Positions 1-9,199 of a stretch of DNA of 64,000 nt are shown here, in pieces. Every line of letters begins with the position of its first letter. Within the stretch, counting starts at the first letter, position 1. Source of the DNA: Bog-257 sp963846715 (GTDB taxonomy: Bacteria; Acidobacteriota; Terriglobia; Terriglobales; Acidobacteriaceae); contig CAWJXA010000006.1 in NCBI GenBank assembly GCA_963846715.1, positions 400,778-464,777 of the forward strand, read 5' to 3'. Made by a program: the position numbers and the translations under genes. Under the pieces are notes generated by a model that searched no databases, was not told the origin of the DNA, and was given only the letters and a program-made list of their open reading frames with translations.

Positions 1-1582
1 ACGACCTATTGGCTGTTCGGAATAGCGCCTTCGAATTTGCGGTACATCCTCGTGCCCACGCTAATGAGTCTGGTGACAGGATTCCTGCTGTGGAGATACT
101 TCCCAGAGGCCCGCGGTAGCGGAGTTCCGCAAACCGAAGCTGCCTATCACATCCAGCAGGGACACGTACCAGCGCGGGTCGCGGTCGGGAAATTTATCAC
201 GGGTGTGCTCTGTATCGGTTCGGGGCATTCCATGGATCGCGAGGGACCGTCTGTGCAGATTGGAGCCGGCATTGCCTCCTCGATCGGAAAATGGTTTCAT
301 CTGTCTCCGGCCCGTGCCCGGAGCTTGATACCGGTGGCTTCAGCGGCAGCACTCTCCGCGGCCTTCAACACTCCTGTGGCCGCAGTCCTGTTCGCGCTTG
401 AAGAAATCATTGGCGACATGAATGCCTCACTGCTAGGTTCGACAGTAGTGGCATCCGTGGCTGCGGTTATTGTCGAGCGGTCCATCCTCGGGAAACAGCC
501 CTGTTTTTCACGTCCCGCAGTATCACCTGGTGCATCCAGCAGAACTGATTGCTTATGTAGTACTCGGCCTCATTGGTGGCGGGGTCTCCCTGGCGTTCTC
601 CAAGGGGTTGCTATGGCTGCGGGGACTCTTTCTGCGAATGCCAGTCCGCACCAGGCTGTACCAGCCCGCGCTCGGGGGATTGATGATCGGCATCATTCTC
701 ATATTCTTTCCCCAGGTGCTTGGAGTTGGTTATGAGTACGCCGACCAAGCACTCAATGGAGGATTGCTGCTGAAGACGATGCTGTTATTGTGCGCCGCTA
801 AGCTGGTCGCAACAATAATTTCGTACGCCTCCGGAAATGCTGGAGGAATCTTTGCGCCCAGCCTTTATCTGGGAGCGATGGCGGGTGGTGTTGTTGGTGT
901 GCTGGTACACCGGGTTGCGCCGTTTCCCACGGGCGATCCCGGGGCCTACGCCATGGTGGGTATGGGTACGCTGTTTGCCGGTATCATTCGTGCGCCGATG
1001 ACGTCGGTGTTCATGATTTTCGAGCTGACCCAGGACTACCAGGTCTTGGTGTCGCTGATGACTGCCAACATGATCAGCTTCTTGATATCGAAGAAGTATC
1101 AACCGATTCCGTTGTACCACGCACTGCTTCAGCAGGATCATATCCATCTGCCGCAAGCCCTGGGCCGGGTACCTATGACGGAGGGCAGCTGGCGAGCGAA
1201 AGACATCATGTCGCGCGATTTCACGTTACTGTCGCCGGCTCTTTCCGTCGAAGAAGCTGACAAGGCCATGGCCGCAGCTGACGCAAAGGCGCTCCTCGTG
1301 GGGGAAGACGGATTTTACTCCGGCCTGGTCATACGAGATCAATTACAGCAGGCGCTTCGATCAGGCATGGCGGCTACTCCGATTTCGCAACTTATGGTCA
1401 AAGACCATCCTCATGTGCATCCAGATCACTCGCTGGACCTTGTGCTGGAACGCCTGGGAAAGTCTCCTGGCATACTACCGGTGGTCAGCCGGACCGAAAC
1501 ACGGCACGTTCAGGGCGCAATCACTCGTGAAATGATGATTGAGTTCTTACAAAAAATGTGGGGTGACAGAAGTACGACCTGA
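1..1582 (+). pseudogene. CLC-family chloride channel/antiporter with C-terminal CBS pair, frameshifted and cut by window edge
   Basis: CLC proteins are dimeric membrane chloride channels or Cl-/H+ exchangers. The frame is open from base 1, so the N-terminus lies outside the window. The first part shows the family motifs GSGVPQ and REGPSVQIG (the Glu of REGP is the gating glutamate), then several hydrophobic helices. Near 487-494 (run gggaaa) the reading frame moves from frame 1 to frame 2: VERSILG in frame 1 should continue as NSPVFHVPQYH in frame 2, so one extra base is present. The second part holds the remaining membrane segments (GNAGGIFAPSLYLGA, with the GGIFAP motif) and two CBS domains ending at the stop at 1580. 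The region before the gating motif reads HSMDREGP where G-rich residues are usual. It is either a real pseudogene or a sequencing indel. The neighbours are also damaged, which favours decay. Confidence 0.85.
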
Positions 1583-1594
1583 CAGTCGAGCTCA

Positions 1595-1840
1595 ATGGAA
1601 GTGCCGGTAAGAAGTAGCCCAATCCTTATGGTCGCGATCAAACGACAGGGGGTGATGTGGTATTTGTTTCGAATCCCCGTCTACCTCTACCGCTGGAGGT
1701 CAGGCTGGCTCTTTAGGCACCGCCTCCTGTTACTGACACATACCGGCCGCCGTACAGGTCGCCGGCGCCAGACCGTGCTGGAAGTCGTCGAGTACCGAAA
1801 GGAAGGACCGGAGGTCGTCGTTGTAAACGGTTTCGCCTGA
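1595..1840 (+). pseudogene. Truncated deazaflavin-dependent nitroreductase-family (DUF385) protein
   Basis: The 81-residue product matches the N-terminal half of the F420-dependent nitroreductase/quinone reductase family: a basic amphipathic start, then LLLLTHTGRRTGRRR and a strand ending VVVVNGFA. Full-length members are about 130-150 residues, and this one stops with TGA just where the conserved Asn-Gly-Phe-Gly segment should lead into the second half. The 100 bases downstream contain scattered stops in all frames but faint continuation (a codon run reading NPLAHP), as expected for a decayed gene. It starts 13 bases after the CLC stop, so the two were probably co-transcribed. No activity is expected from this fragment. 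Confidence 0.6.
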
Positions 1841-1973
1841 CTAGCTTGAGTAAAAACAAGACGCAGGGGAATCCACTTGCGCACCCGATCTGCGATGGTT
1901 GTTGTGATGTGCGACTGCGGTCATTTCAACTGCGGCTCCGCAATCATAATATTGCGGCCATTGGACAGAAACG

Positions 1974-3419
1974 GTGACAACAAACGTCGCAGTCGAATTC
2001 TTGATCTGGCTGGTGATCGCAGCGTCGGTGATCGCCGTAATTGCCGCTCGGCTTCGAATTCGCTATACAGTAGCACTGGTCATCGGCGGTCTGGCGCTGG
2101 GTTCAGTTCATTTGCCGATTGTGCAGACGCTGGTCAAAAACCAGCCGGATTGGCTTACGCCCAACATCGTGCTCGTGATTTTTCTCCCCTTCTGCTGTTT
2201 GAGGGAAGCCTGAGGCTGCAGTTGCGTCAGCTCCGTGAAAATGCCCTGGTGATCGGATTGCTGGCGACGGCCGGGGTCCTGGTAGCAACGCTGGTGACGG
2301 GATTTGCCGCGCACTGGCTGTTGGGCCTGCCCCTGCTGGTGGCTCTAGTCTTTGGCGCAATCACCGCAGCTACAGATCCCATCTCCGTGCTTTCGATCTT
2401 CAAGGAGATGGCGGTACCGGCGCGCCTCTCTCTCATTGTGGAGGGCGAAAGTCTGTTCAATGACGGAACCGCAGCAGCATTGTTCACGGTGCTCGCCGCC
2501 GGCGTCATCTCCGGAAGCCTCAGCGTACGTTCTGGCCTGCAAATCTTCCTGGTCGAAGTCTGCGGCGGTGTGGCCGTTGGGGTGGCATTGGGATACGTCT
2601 CCAGCAAGTTCACCCAACGGATCGACGACCCCTCCGTCCAGATTACGCTCACCACAGTTTTGGCTTACGGGTCCTACCTGACAGCCCAGACCCTGCACCT
2701 TTCCGGCGTCATTGCGACGGTCGCTGCCGGTCTGACGGTCGGCAATCTCGGAGTGCGTAGCGGTATGAGCCCGCGCACTCGCCTGACTTTGTGGTCTTTT
2801 CTGGAAGTATGCATCCTTTATCGTCAATTCGCTGGTGTTCCTCCTGATTGGGCTGCAAGTTCGAGTAGGAACTCTCCTGCAAGATTGGCGTCCCACCCTG
2901 CTTGCCATCGGTACGGTAGTTCTCGGGCGCGTACTGTCCGTATACGGATTGGTGCCTTTCAGTGGTTTTCTGGGATGCAATATCCCAATCGGCTGGCAGC
3001 ACGTGTTAGTGGCGGGCGGAATTCGAGGCGCTCTCGCCTTAGCATTGGCGCTCAGTTTGGGAGGGACGTTTCCCCATCGCGAGCAGATTCTGGCGATGAC
3101 ATTCGGCGTGGTGGCATTCACCATCATTGTCCAGGGACTTGCCATAAAGCCGCTGCTGCACGTGCTCGGGATCGCTACCGTTGGCGAAGACCCCTATGAA
3201 CTGGCGCGCGTAAAGCAGATAGCCGTTTCTTCAGCGCGCACGGAGCTGGAAAGACCGCTCGAAAATCATGTGGTGTCTGGGCCAACCTACAGCCAGCTCC
3301 GACAGGAGATCGAGCGCGAGCTGAAAACTGCAGAACAGCGCGTCGCCGATTTATACGGAGAAGAAACAGCGCACACTTTGTCAGAGGTTCGAACTGCGCG
3401 GATGAAGCGCCACTTCTAA
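1974..3419 (+). pseudogene. Na+/H+ antiporter (CPA1/NhaP type) with two compensating frameshifts
   Basis: This is a cation:proton antiporter of the CPA1 family with about 12 membrane segments and a cytoplasmic tail. The N-terminus is in frame 3 (MTTNVAVEFLIWLVIAAS). At about 2192-2197 a base is missing from a C run, so VIFLP continues in frame 2 as LLLFEGSLRL. Frame 2 carries the core motifs TDPISVLSIFKEM and VEGESLFNDGTA, the conserved ion-binding ND pair. At about 2797 an extra G returns the gene to frame 3: FLE should continue YASFIVNSLVFLLIGLQV. The end has the GGIRGALALALAL segment and a hydrophilic tail of about 75 residues. Repairing both indels gives one uninterrupted antiporter of about 480 residues. 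Two independent indels make a functional product unlikely unless both are assembly errors. Confidence 0.85.
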
Positions 3420-3620
3420 CCGCCAGGCTTGCCAATCCGCGTGGACAATAGAAATGAGTGAGATCAACACTTGGCGGTCTCCAAGCCATCCTCCGGTTCC
3501 TACCGTCAGATAGCGGATGACCCACGCCTCATCGTCGAAGTAGAACTGATTTACGGTTCCGATGTCGCCGTCCGTCGCCCGGATCACCATATCTCTTAAA
3601 TAAGCAGCATTGGTTAACAT
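3381..3620 (-). CDS. Short PRC-barrel domain protein, C-terminally shortened
   Basis: The product of about 79 residues begins MLTNAAYLRDMVIRATDGDI and has the PRC-barrel signature: a D/G-rich turn, the FYFDDEAWVIRYLTV strand pair, then GGWLGDRQVLIS. PRC-barrel proteins are small beta-barrel proteins; those in soil bacteria often sit among stress genes, but the role is not established. The ATG at 3620 is preferred because gaggagg stands 9-10 bases upstream. Most stand-alone members carry a second barrel or a longer tail. Here the frame ends in unrelated residues while running 39 bases into the 3' end of the convergent antiporter gene, which suggests a recombination junction. Confidence 0.6.
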   Translation of the reverse strand: MLTNAAYLRDMVIRATDGDIGTVNQFYFDDEAWVIRYLTVGTGGWLGDRQVLISLISIVHADWQAWRLEVALHPRSSNL

Positions 3621-3746
3621 TGCCTTTGCCCTCCTCTGCAACTCTGCACTGCATTGTGGCCGTCAACCCCAGGCATGTCAGGTCGGTCTTGCGCGCGGTG
3701 CACTCTGCTCGCGAATCCCTGCACACTGGCTTTTCCGGGGGAAGGC

Positions 3747-4208
3747 CTACCAGGCAAATAGGCGAGCACCGCCGCCGCGCGAACGGTACCTCCCGGCTTG
3801 GAAAGATCTATCGGGACCAGGGGCCACCTTTTCGACGTCCGTTCTGGGGAGGTTAAGTTCCGCGTCTATAAGTTCTTCGATCTCCACGGCATGGTGGCGG
3901 TTCATAATCTCAGCCGCCGCGTCTGCCTGCTCGCCCGAACCGGTTGCGAAAACCATGACTCCGCCATGCCGCACTCCCTAGACGTAAGTTTCCGCGTCCG
4001 CTTCGGCGACGCCAAACGCCGTGAGGTCACGAGTCAAGCCCACTTCGAAATCAGTGTGCGGAATGCTCATAACCCCGCTGCCGGCCATCTCCCGTGGGTC
4101 GCCTAGAATGCGGACGTCATTCTGATGGAAACCGCTGGCCAGGAGATCGTGAACAACCTCGTCGACTAAGATCGGATTGTCAAACAAACCAACTGCTGTT
4201 TTCGGCAT
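3747..4208 (-). pseudogene. General stress protein (YflT/heat-induced stress domain) with in-frame TAG
   Basis: The start ATG at 4208 follows a clear cggagg ribosome site. The first 76 residues (MPKTAVGLFDNPILVDEVVH, later GVAEADAETYV) match the N-terminal half of the YflT-type stress domain. A TAG codon at 3980-3978 interrupts the frame, after which the same frame continues GVRHGGVMVFATGSGEQADA, the second half of the same domain, to a stop at 3747. One C-to-T change from CAG would explain the stop. The family occurs in many soil bacteria as small general stress proteins of unknown mechanism. The gene lies among other damaged genes and is likely dead. Confidence 0.7.
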
Positions 4209-4305
4209 ATCAGCCTCCGTGCATTTGTCTGCAGCACTGCATTCGAGCCGCTCGGGCAATCTCTGCAGCATTGCCTTTGTGCGGGTTGTTGCCGCCGTTC
4301 CTCGC

Positions 4306-4734
4306 TCAGCTTTCGCCCTGGGGGTAGCACAGGTTTCGTGCGCTGCCGTTGCCGAACGTCACCACTGCGGCGACGAGTCCGTCCGTCGTCACAGATGTAC
4401 TGTCTGGTAGCCGGACAAACTGCGCCAATGAGTCATCCATAGATTCGCTTATTGCCTGCCAAAATACTATGCAGAATGACTCACCGCTGGACTCCTTTGT
4501 AATGGGAGGTACAAAACTAATCTGCGCCATGACCTCGGAGATGGGAGGTTTTTCATCGCCGTAGAACACTTTGTATTCTCGCGTCACTTCATACGGTTGA
4601 GATTGAGCAGGGTTCTGGTTCAGAACATCTTCAACGCGTTGCAGGATCACCGCTAGATCGCGAGATGTAATTTCAGTCGTGAATGAAATTTCCTGTGCCG
4701 ATACCGCGACCCTTGAACGGGTCGGCACAGCCAA
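4306..4734 (-). CDS. Hypothetical protein
   Basis: This 142-residue product is not recognised. It lacks a signal peptide or membrane segment. The central part (VTREYKVFYGDEKPPISEVM) is charged and reads like a folded alpha/beta protein, and residue use is protein-like throughout. The longest frame starts at a TTG, and a GTG two codons later is an equal alternative; neither has a strong ribosome site. It lies between the broken stress gene and the ctaB end and might belong to the same stress group. I infer no function. Confidence 0.4.
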   Translation of the reverse strand: MAVPTRSRVAVSAQEISFTTEITSRDLAVILQRVEDVLNQNPAQSQPYEVTREYKVFYGDEKPPISEVMAQISFVPPITKESSGESFCIVFWQAISESMDDSLAQFVRLPDSTSVTTDGLVAAVVTFGNGSARNLCYPQGES

Positions 4735-5125
4735 GTCTTTGGCGGCATCTTCATGACTTCCTAATGTTCGATCCCTAAGATGGAAGTGAGGGTGGACCGA
4801 AGCGGGCAGATCGTCTGCTCACCTTTGTCTGCGACCCCGAGCACGACCCGACGGGATAGCCGTCGAACACAGGCCTACATCGGTCGAATCACTACCTTCA
4901 GTCGCCGTCTTTTACCTCATGAACACGATCCGAACAAGCCGGGCACAGCCGCTCTTGCTCTGCCGGAGTCGCGCATGCCACTAGAGGTCGGGCATTTGCG
5001 AGGAGGAGCTCCGGAGTGACCAGTTATCCAAGTCGTATCTGGCAAATGTGACTCGGGCTCAACCAAATTTATCGCGCCGGTAAGTGTCTCGTAGATTATT
5101 GTTTGGATAGCCTCTGACCGAGGGC
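4735..5125. other. Intergenic stretch, no gene seen
   Basis: This 390-base region separates the hypothetical gene from the 3' end of ctaB. The open frames in it are short and have compositions typical of antisense or random frames. I see no repeat, RNA or promoter I can defend. Confidence 0.4.
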
Positions 5126-6031
5126 TCATCGTAGCCGATTCATAACTGCGGTCAGCAGCAGCAACGGCAGATAGCTGATGCTGACGTGCAACAACTTGCG
5201 GCTTGCTCCGGCGACAGCATGGCCGGATTCGCTTAGCGTGACGAAAAGACGTATGGCGTAGAGGCTGAACCAAACCCCCAACCCCAGGGCAGCAACCATG
5301 TAGGCACGGCCGGTCACGCCGAGGACATAAAGGAGCGTGCTGGCTAACGCCGTCGCCAACGCGGTCAGAGCAATCTGGCGGGCGATGCGAATTCCTGACT
5401 CATCGACGACGGCCAGCATTCGAACTCCTGCCCGGGCGTAATCCTCGCGATAAAGAAGAGCTATGGCGTGAAAGTGGGGAAACTGCCAGAAGTAAACTAT
5501 GGCGAACAGAGCTGCGGCGCGCAGATTCAGCGCTCCTCCTCCGGCACACCAGCCAAGAACGATAGGCATCGCTCCGGGAATGGCTCCCACGGTCGTGCAC
5601 CATGGCCCGACCTTCTTCGCGGGTGTATAAACCAGAACGTAAATCGCGCAAGTCAGGAGGGCGAGCACAGCGGTGAGGACGCTTACGCTAACTGCCAAGT
5701 AAAGCGCTCCGCCGGCGACCAAGGACAATCCCAAAACGAGCGCGACATGGCTGTTGATGCGGCCGGTGACGAGAGGGCGTTGTGACGTCCTTCTCATTCT
5801 CGCATCGACATCTGGCTCCATCCACTGATTCAGCACTGCCGTTCCGGCGGCAACAGCTCCGACGCCGAAGACAACGCGCGACAAGCTCAGCCAGGAGAAC
5901 CGCCCATCGTGGAGAAAGGCTCCGCAGTAGGCGGTCACAATCACGAGCGCATTAACTCGCAACTTCAGCAGCTGCCCGTAATCTCTGAACTGTGCGGCGG
6001 GACGCCGCCGCAATTTGCCGTCGAAGAACAT
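5126..6031 (-). CDS. ctaB: Protoheme IX farnesyltransferase (heme O synthase)
   Basis: CtaB adds a farnesyl group to heme b to make heme O, the precursor of the heme a used by the oxidase encoded upstream in this operon. The 301-residue membrane protein has the UbiA-type prenyltransferase motif NQWMEPDVDARMRRT (N-x3-D-x2-D-x2-M-x-R-T) and a second polar region around YTPAKKVGPWCTTVGAIPGA, then the WQFPHFHAIALLYREDYARA segment typical of heme O synthases. About nine membrane segments are visible and length is normal. It is the last gene of the leftward oxidase operon, starting 13 bases after the preceding stop. No heme A synthase (ctaA) lies in the window. Confidence 0.95.
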   Translation of the reverse strand: MFFDGKLRRRPAAQFRDYGQLLKLRVNALVIVTAYCGAFLHDGRFSWLSLSRVVFGVGAVAAGTAVLNQWMEPDVDARMRRTSQRPLVTGRINSHVALVLGLSLVAGGALYLAVSVSVLTAVLALLTCAIYVLVYTPAKKVGPWCTTVGAIPGAMPIVLGWCAGGGALNLRAAALFAIVYFWQFPHFHAIALLYREDYARAGVRMLAVVDESGIRIARQIALTALATALASTLLYVLGVTGRAYMVAALGLGVWFSLYAIRLFVTLSESGHAVAGASRKLLHVSISYLPLLLLTAVMNRLR

Positions 6032-6043
6032 GCACAGACTTTC

Positions 6044-6832
6044 TTAGTGCTGAGCGTTCGTGGGAAAGTTTTTAGACAGACCTTTAACGATGTCGTCAGG
6101 AGGATTTCCCCCCTTGCACGATGGGTGCCCGAATCCGCTGGGACTATTGTTGTTAGTCCAATCCAGTATCATGTTGTCGTTGTGGTCGGGAGAAACTCCC
6201 ATGGGTACCGAGTCGAGTTGCAACTGATGGCGAACTTTCCACGCCATCACGTGGTCGGCGCAGGAAGTATCCCCACTTAGCCCGAGACCGCCCACTATCT
6301 TGCCCTTCTGGTATAAAGCCAGCCCTCCGCCGAAGACGATGACACCGCTGATTGGCTTGCCAATCATGGGATCGTTCGGCGTTCCGAAGGAAGTTGGGTT
6401 GCCGAAAAGCGCTTGAGCATTAGGCGGTGCACTGGTGGTGAGGCTGTACAAACTTTGCCCTGGCTGGGAGGGGGCAAACAGATTTGCAGTCGACAGCGCG
6501 AAATCGGAGGTGCTGAGCGCGTTTGCAGTGTTTGCCTTTTCGGCGGCGATCGCCCGGCTTCCCGGCCACTCCTGACCACGGTCCGTGCCGCTGAAGACGA
6601 CTGCACAGACGATGCCGTCACGATTCACCGCAACGGCCCATTCCTGGTTCCCTAGACCGCTATTCCCCTTGGCTCCTTCTTTCACCACGGACTGCAGCAC
6701 GCTCCGCAGCCGATTGCTATCCGGCAGCGAGGAACAGTCTGGTTTCGCCTGCGCGATACAAGGGCCGGCTCCGATGGCAAAGGTAAGAACAACGAGCATC
6801 AGGTTACGGTTTGGGCGGTGAGTCAGTGACAC
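6044..6832 (-). CDS. Exported heme-binding-like protein of the GlcG/HbpS family
   Basis: The 262-residue product starts with a basic stretch and a hydrophobic segment ending AIGAGPCIAQA, a good Sec signal peptide. The mature part shows the GlcG/HbpS (DUF336) fold features: RAIAAEKANTANAL, then GGLALYQKGKIVGGLGLSGD, followed by a histidine-containing tail. HbpS-type proteins bind or degrade heme outside the membrane, and GlcG-domain proteins are often next to oxidoreductase operons. The GTG at 6832 was chosen because aggag stands 6 bases upstream and the gene then starts 12 bases after the coxB stop. Longer frames would overlap coxB heavily. Substrate and role in this operon are unknown. Confidence 0.7.
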   Translation of the reverse strand: MSLTHRPNRNLMLVVLTFAIGAGPCIAQAKPDCSSLPDSNRLRSVLQSVVKEGAKGNSGLGNQEWAVAVNRDGIVCAVVFSGTDRGQEWPGSRAIAAEKANTANALSTSDFALSTANLFAPSQPGQSLYSLTTSAPPNAQALFGNPTSFGTPNDPMIGKPISGVIVFGGGLALYQKGKIVGGLGLSGDTSCADHVMAWKVRHQLQLDSVPMGVSPDHNDNMILDWTNNNSPSGFGHPSCKGGNPPDDIVKGLSKNFPTNAQH

Positions 6833-6843
6833 TTTGATCTCCT

Positions 6844-7848
6844 TTATTGCAGTTGCCGCAAGTAGGCAACAATGTCGCGGAGTTGCTGGCCGTTGAATTG
6901 AGTCAAGTCGGGCATTGCCACTCCTGGCTTGAGTGACTGGGCATGCGTTACCCAAGCTTCCAGGTACGCGTCGTTATTGGGGTAGGAATTGGCTGCGATG
7001 TAGTTGCGGCTGCCAATATGCGTGAGGTCGGGCGCGACTCGCCCGCCCGCCAAAGTTCCGCGAACCTGATGACACATAGAACAAGGTCCAGCCATGAAGA
7101 CTTGCTCGCCCCGCTTGGCGTCTTCGCCGGTTGGCTCGACCCCGGGCTTAAGCTGCTGCTGTACCCATGCTTGGTAATCTTCCGGCTGTTGTGCCACCAC
7201 CAGCAGCCGCATATGGGCGTGCTGCGCGCCGCAATACTCGGCGCATGTCCCGTTGTAGCTTCCCTCGTGGTCCGCCTCGATGCGGATGAAGTTGGGGTGA
7301 CCGGGAACCAGGTCGACTTTTCCATGGAGAGTAGGCACCCAGAAGGAATGGATCACGTCGCGGGAAATCAATTCGATGTTGACGGGCTGACCGACGGGAA
7401 TGTGAATTTCGTTGGCGGTGGTGAAGCTCTGCGAGGGCTCTCCATCATATTGCACTTCCCACCACCATTGATGTCCAATCAGCGTGATATCGGGTTTTAG
7501 TGCCTCGCGATGACCGTCATGTACCGGGAAGCTGGCCAACAAATTCAACCCCAGAACGAAGATGACGGTAAGGACAATGATGGGAAAGACGAGTCCGCCC
7601 CATCCGATCCATGCCTGGCCGCCGCCCGCATCGACCGGTTCGTGCTCTTCCAGCGTGCCGCGCCGCCGCGAAAATGCCCAGGCAATCAGGATCCACATGA
7701 CGCCGGTGATCACCAGGAACAGGATCGCCATAAACCATGACATGTGGGCGATCTTGTCCGCGGCAGGTCCGGCGGGATACAAGCTCGATTGCGGCTTGCC
7801 ACAGGCCGTCAACAAAAGGATCGGAGTGAGCCAGAAGAAGCGTTTCAT
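6844..7848 (-). CDS. coxB: Cytochrome c oxidase subunit II with fused cytochrome c domain (caa3 type)
   Basis: Subunit II receives electrons at the CuA centre. Here it also carries its own cytochrome c, as in caa3 oxidases. In order: a lipoprotein signal (ILLLTAC), two membrane helices (about residues 35-105), the cupredoxin domain with GHQWWWEVQY, the CuA ligands H (in RDVIHSFW) and CAEYCGAQHAHM, and a C-terminal cytochrome c domain with CSMCH and a distal Met in VAMPDL. At 334 residues it is full length. Its ATG overlaps the stop of the upstream cytochrome gene by four bases, so translation is coupled. The order is odd for a cox operon: coxB stands seven genes downstream of coxA with the dehydrogenase genes between. 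Confidence 0.96.
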   Translation of the reverse strand: MKRFFWLTPILLLTACGKPQSSLYPAGPAADKIAHMSWFMAILFLVITGVMWILIAWAFSRRRGTLEEHEPVDAGGGQAWIGWGGLVFPIIVLTVIFVLGLNLLASFPVHDGHREALKPDITLIGHQWWWEVQYDGEPSQSFTTANEIHIPVGQPVNIELISRDVIHSFWVPTLHGKVDLVPGHPNFIRIEADHEGSYNGTCAEYCGAQHAHMRLLVVAQQPEDYQAWVQQQLKPGVEPTGEDAKRGEQVFMAGPCSMCHQVRGTLAGGRVAPDLTHIGSRNYIAANSYPNNDAYLEAWVTHAQSLKPGVAMPDLTQFNGQQLRDIVAYLRQLQ

Positions 7849-8372
7849 CCTTGATCCTTCTGTGCGGCCGGGTTGGGATGAATGATGGACGGGGGAGCGA
7901 CTTGCTCATGCGGCGGCACGATTGGCGGATCCGGCTCTTCCGCCGTTCGCATGCTCTTTATGTAGGCCACCAGCTTCCATATCTGCTCTTCGGGAATTTT
8001 CGTCGCCCACGATGGCATTCCATTCGCGCGGCCCTCAGCGATTGAATCGAAGATCTGATCGTCGCGGTTACCGTAGATCCAGACGTTATCGCGCAGGCTC
8101 GGTCCCATACCTCCGCCTGCGTGTCCACCGTGACATCCGGAGCAGTTGTACCAGTTGAAGAGCTTGCGGCCTTCCTGCAATGCCACCGGATTCCCGGCGA
8201 AGGGGTTTGTCTGGTAGTGTGTGAGCTGACCCACACCAGCGCCGGGGATCGGCCCCACCGCACTGAAGACCGGTGGCGCCGAACCTGACGCCGCCGAGGG
8301 CGCGGTATTGGATCGGCAACCGGCGATCATGACGAGCATCGCAGTTATCACACAACAGGCTCCCATTCTCAT
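7845..8372 (-). CDS. Membrane-anchored monohaem cytochrome c
   Basis: A 175-residue lipoprotein: the signal ends MLVMIAGC, giving an acylated Cys. One haem site CSGCH is followed by GGGMGPSL and the distal Met region NGMPSWATKIPEEQIWKLVA, so this is a class I cytochrome c. A proline-rich tail follows. It lies between the XoxJ-like binding protein and coxB with four-base overlaps on both sides. I infer that it passes electrons from the PQQ dehydrogenase to the oxidase, or is a second XoxG-like partner; the sequence cannot distinguish these. Confidence 0.9.
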   Translation of the reverse strand: MRMGACCVITAMLVMIAGCRSNTAPSAASGSAPPVFSAVGPIPGAGVGQLTHYQTNPFAGNPVALQEGRKLFNWYNCSGCHGGHAGGGMGPSLRDNVWIYGNRDDQIFDSIAEGRANGMPSWATKIPEEQIWKLVAYIKSMRTAEEPDPPIVPPHEQVAPPSIIHPNPAAQKDQG

Positions 8373-9199
8373 CGTTCACCACCTTGCTGGCACTGCGGCA
8401 CCGGCCCGTTCAACAGTGGCACGCCGTAGGATTCGAGGACCTGCTGCATCTGCGCGTGTTGCCTCTGGATAACGCTGTTTAACTGGTCGCGCAGCGCGGT
8501 GTCTCCCGGACGAACTCCCATGGCGATGTCGAAGGCGAAGGGCAATCCTGCGTCCAGAGCGGAAGCGCATACAGGAGTTACATCCAACGCAGTTGAAGAG
8601 TGTTTGGCGAAGTAGCCGCCGAGCGGGCCCCACATTACACCGACATCGACGGCTCCGTCCGCCACCGCCTGCACCAAGTCCGCGGCCGGGTTCTGCTCAG
8701 ACAGCGTTCCGAAGATGCTGAAGCCGACCAGATTGTGCGCCAGCCCGCGCCTGAGAAGCGCCGCGTTGGGAGGCAGGCTATCGTCGTTTTCTCCCGTGAC
8801 GTGCACGCCAATGCGGAGGCTGCGCAGCCGGGGATCGTCAAAAGAACTGATGCGTAGGTTTCGCGAGTGCAGAGAAACAAACACGTATGAGGAGCGGTAG
8901 TAGGGCTCGGTCGGCAGCACAGATTCCATGTTCGCGGGTACTTCCATGACGACATCGCACTCGCCAGCCAGCAACGTCCTGGCAAAAAACTTGTGCCGCT
9001 GAGGGAACCAGTCGTACGACACTGTGGTGCCAAGGTTGCGAGACGCCATTTCGGCCAACACGTTTTCCAAGCCTTGCTGTCGCTGGTTGGAGTACGGCAA
9101 GTCGTTGGGATCGGCGCAGACGCGTAGTGGCGTGACCGCGGCAGCGGGAATCGCGCCCAGTAACAGGAGCCAGCAGACTCTTCTAATAACCGAAGACAT
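8369..9199 (-). CDS. xoxJ: Periplasmic binding-protein-like partner of PQQ dehydrogenase (XoxJ/MoxJ-like)
   Basis: The 276-residue exported protein has a signal peptide (CWLLLLGAIPAAAV) and the opening LRVCADPNDLPYSNQRQQG, the hallmark of the solute-binding-like proteins encoded next to PQQ methanol dehydrogenases (MoxJ, XoxJ). The VSYDWFPQRHKFFARTLLAG and CDVVMEVPANMESV segments also fit this family. XoxJ proteins are thought to help activate or assemble the dehydrogenase instead of importing a solute, and no ABC transporter genes are nearby. Its start overlaps the end of the dehydrogenase gene by 17 bases, which supports co-translation and partnership. Confidence 0.85.
   Translation of the reverse strand: MSSVIRRVCWLLLLGAIPAAAVTPLRVCADPNDLPYSNQRQQGLENVLAEMASRNLGTTVSYDWFPQRHKFFARTLLAGECDVVMEVPANMESVLPTEPYYRSSYVFVSLHSRNLRISSFDDPRLRSLRIGVHVTGENDDSLPPNAALLRRGLAHNLVGFSIFGTLSEQNPAADLVQAVADGAVDVGVMWGPLGGYFAKHSSTALDVTPVCASALDAGLPFAFDIAMGVRPGDTALRDQLNSVIQRQHAQMQQVLESYGVPLLNGPVPQCQQGGER

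Noticed and set aside
2345..3145. 266-codon minus-strand frame
   Set aside because: It is antisense to the antiporter, whose motifs on the + strand are unmistakable across the frameshifts.
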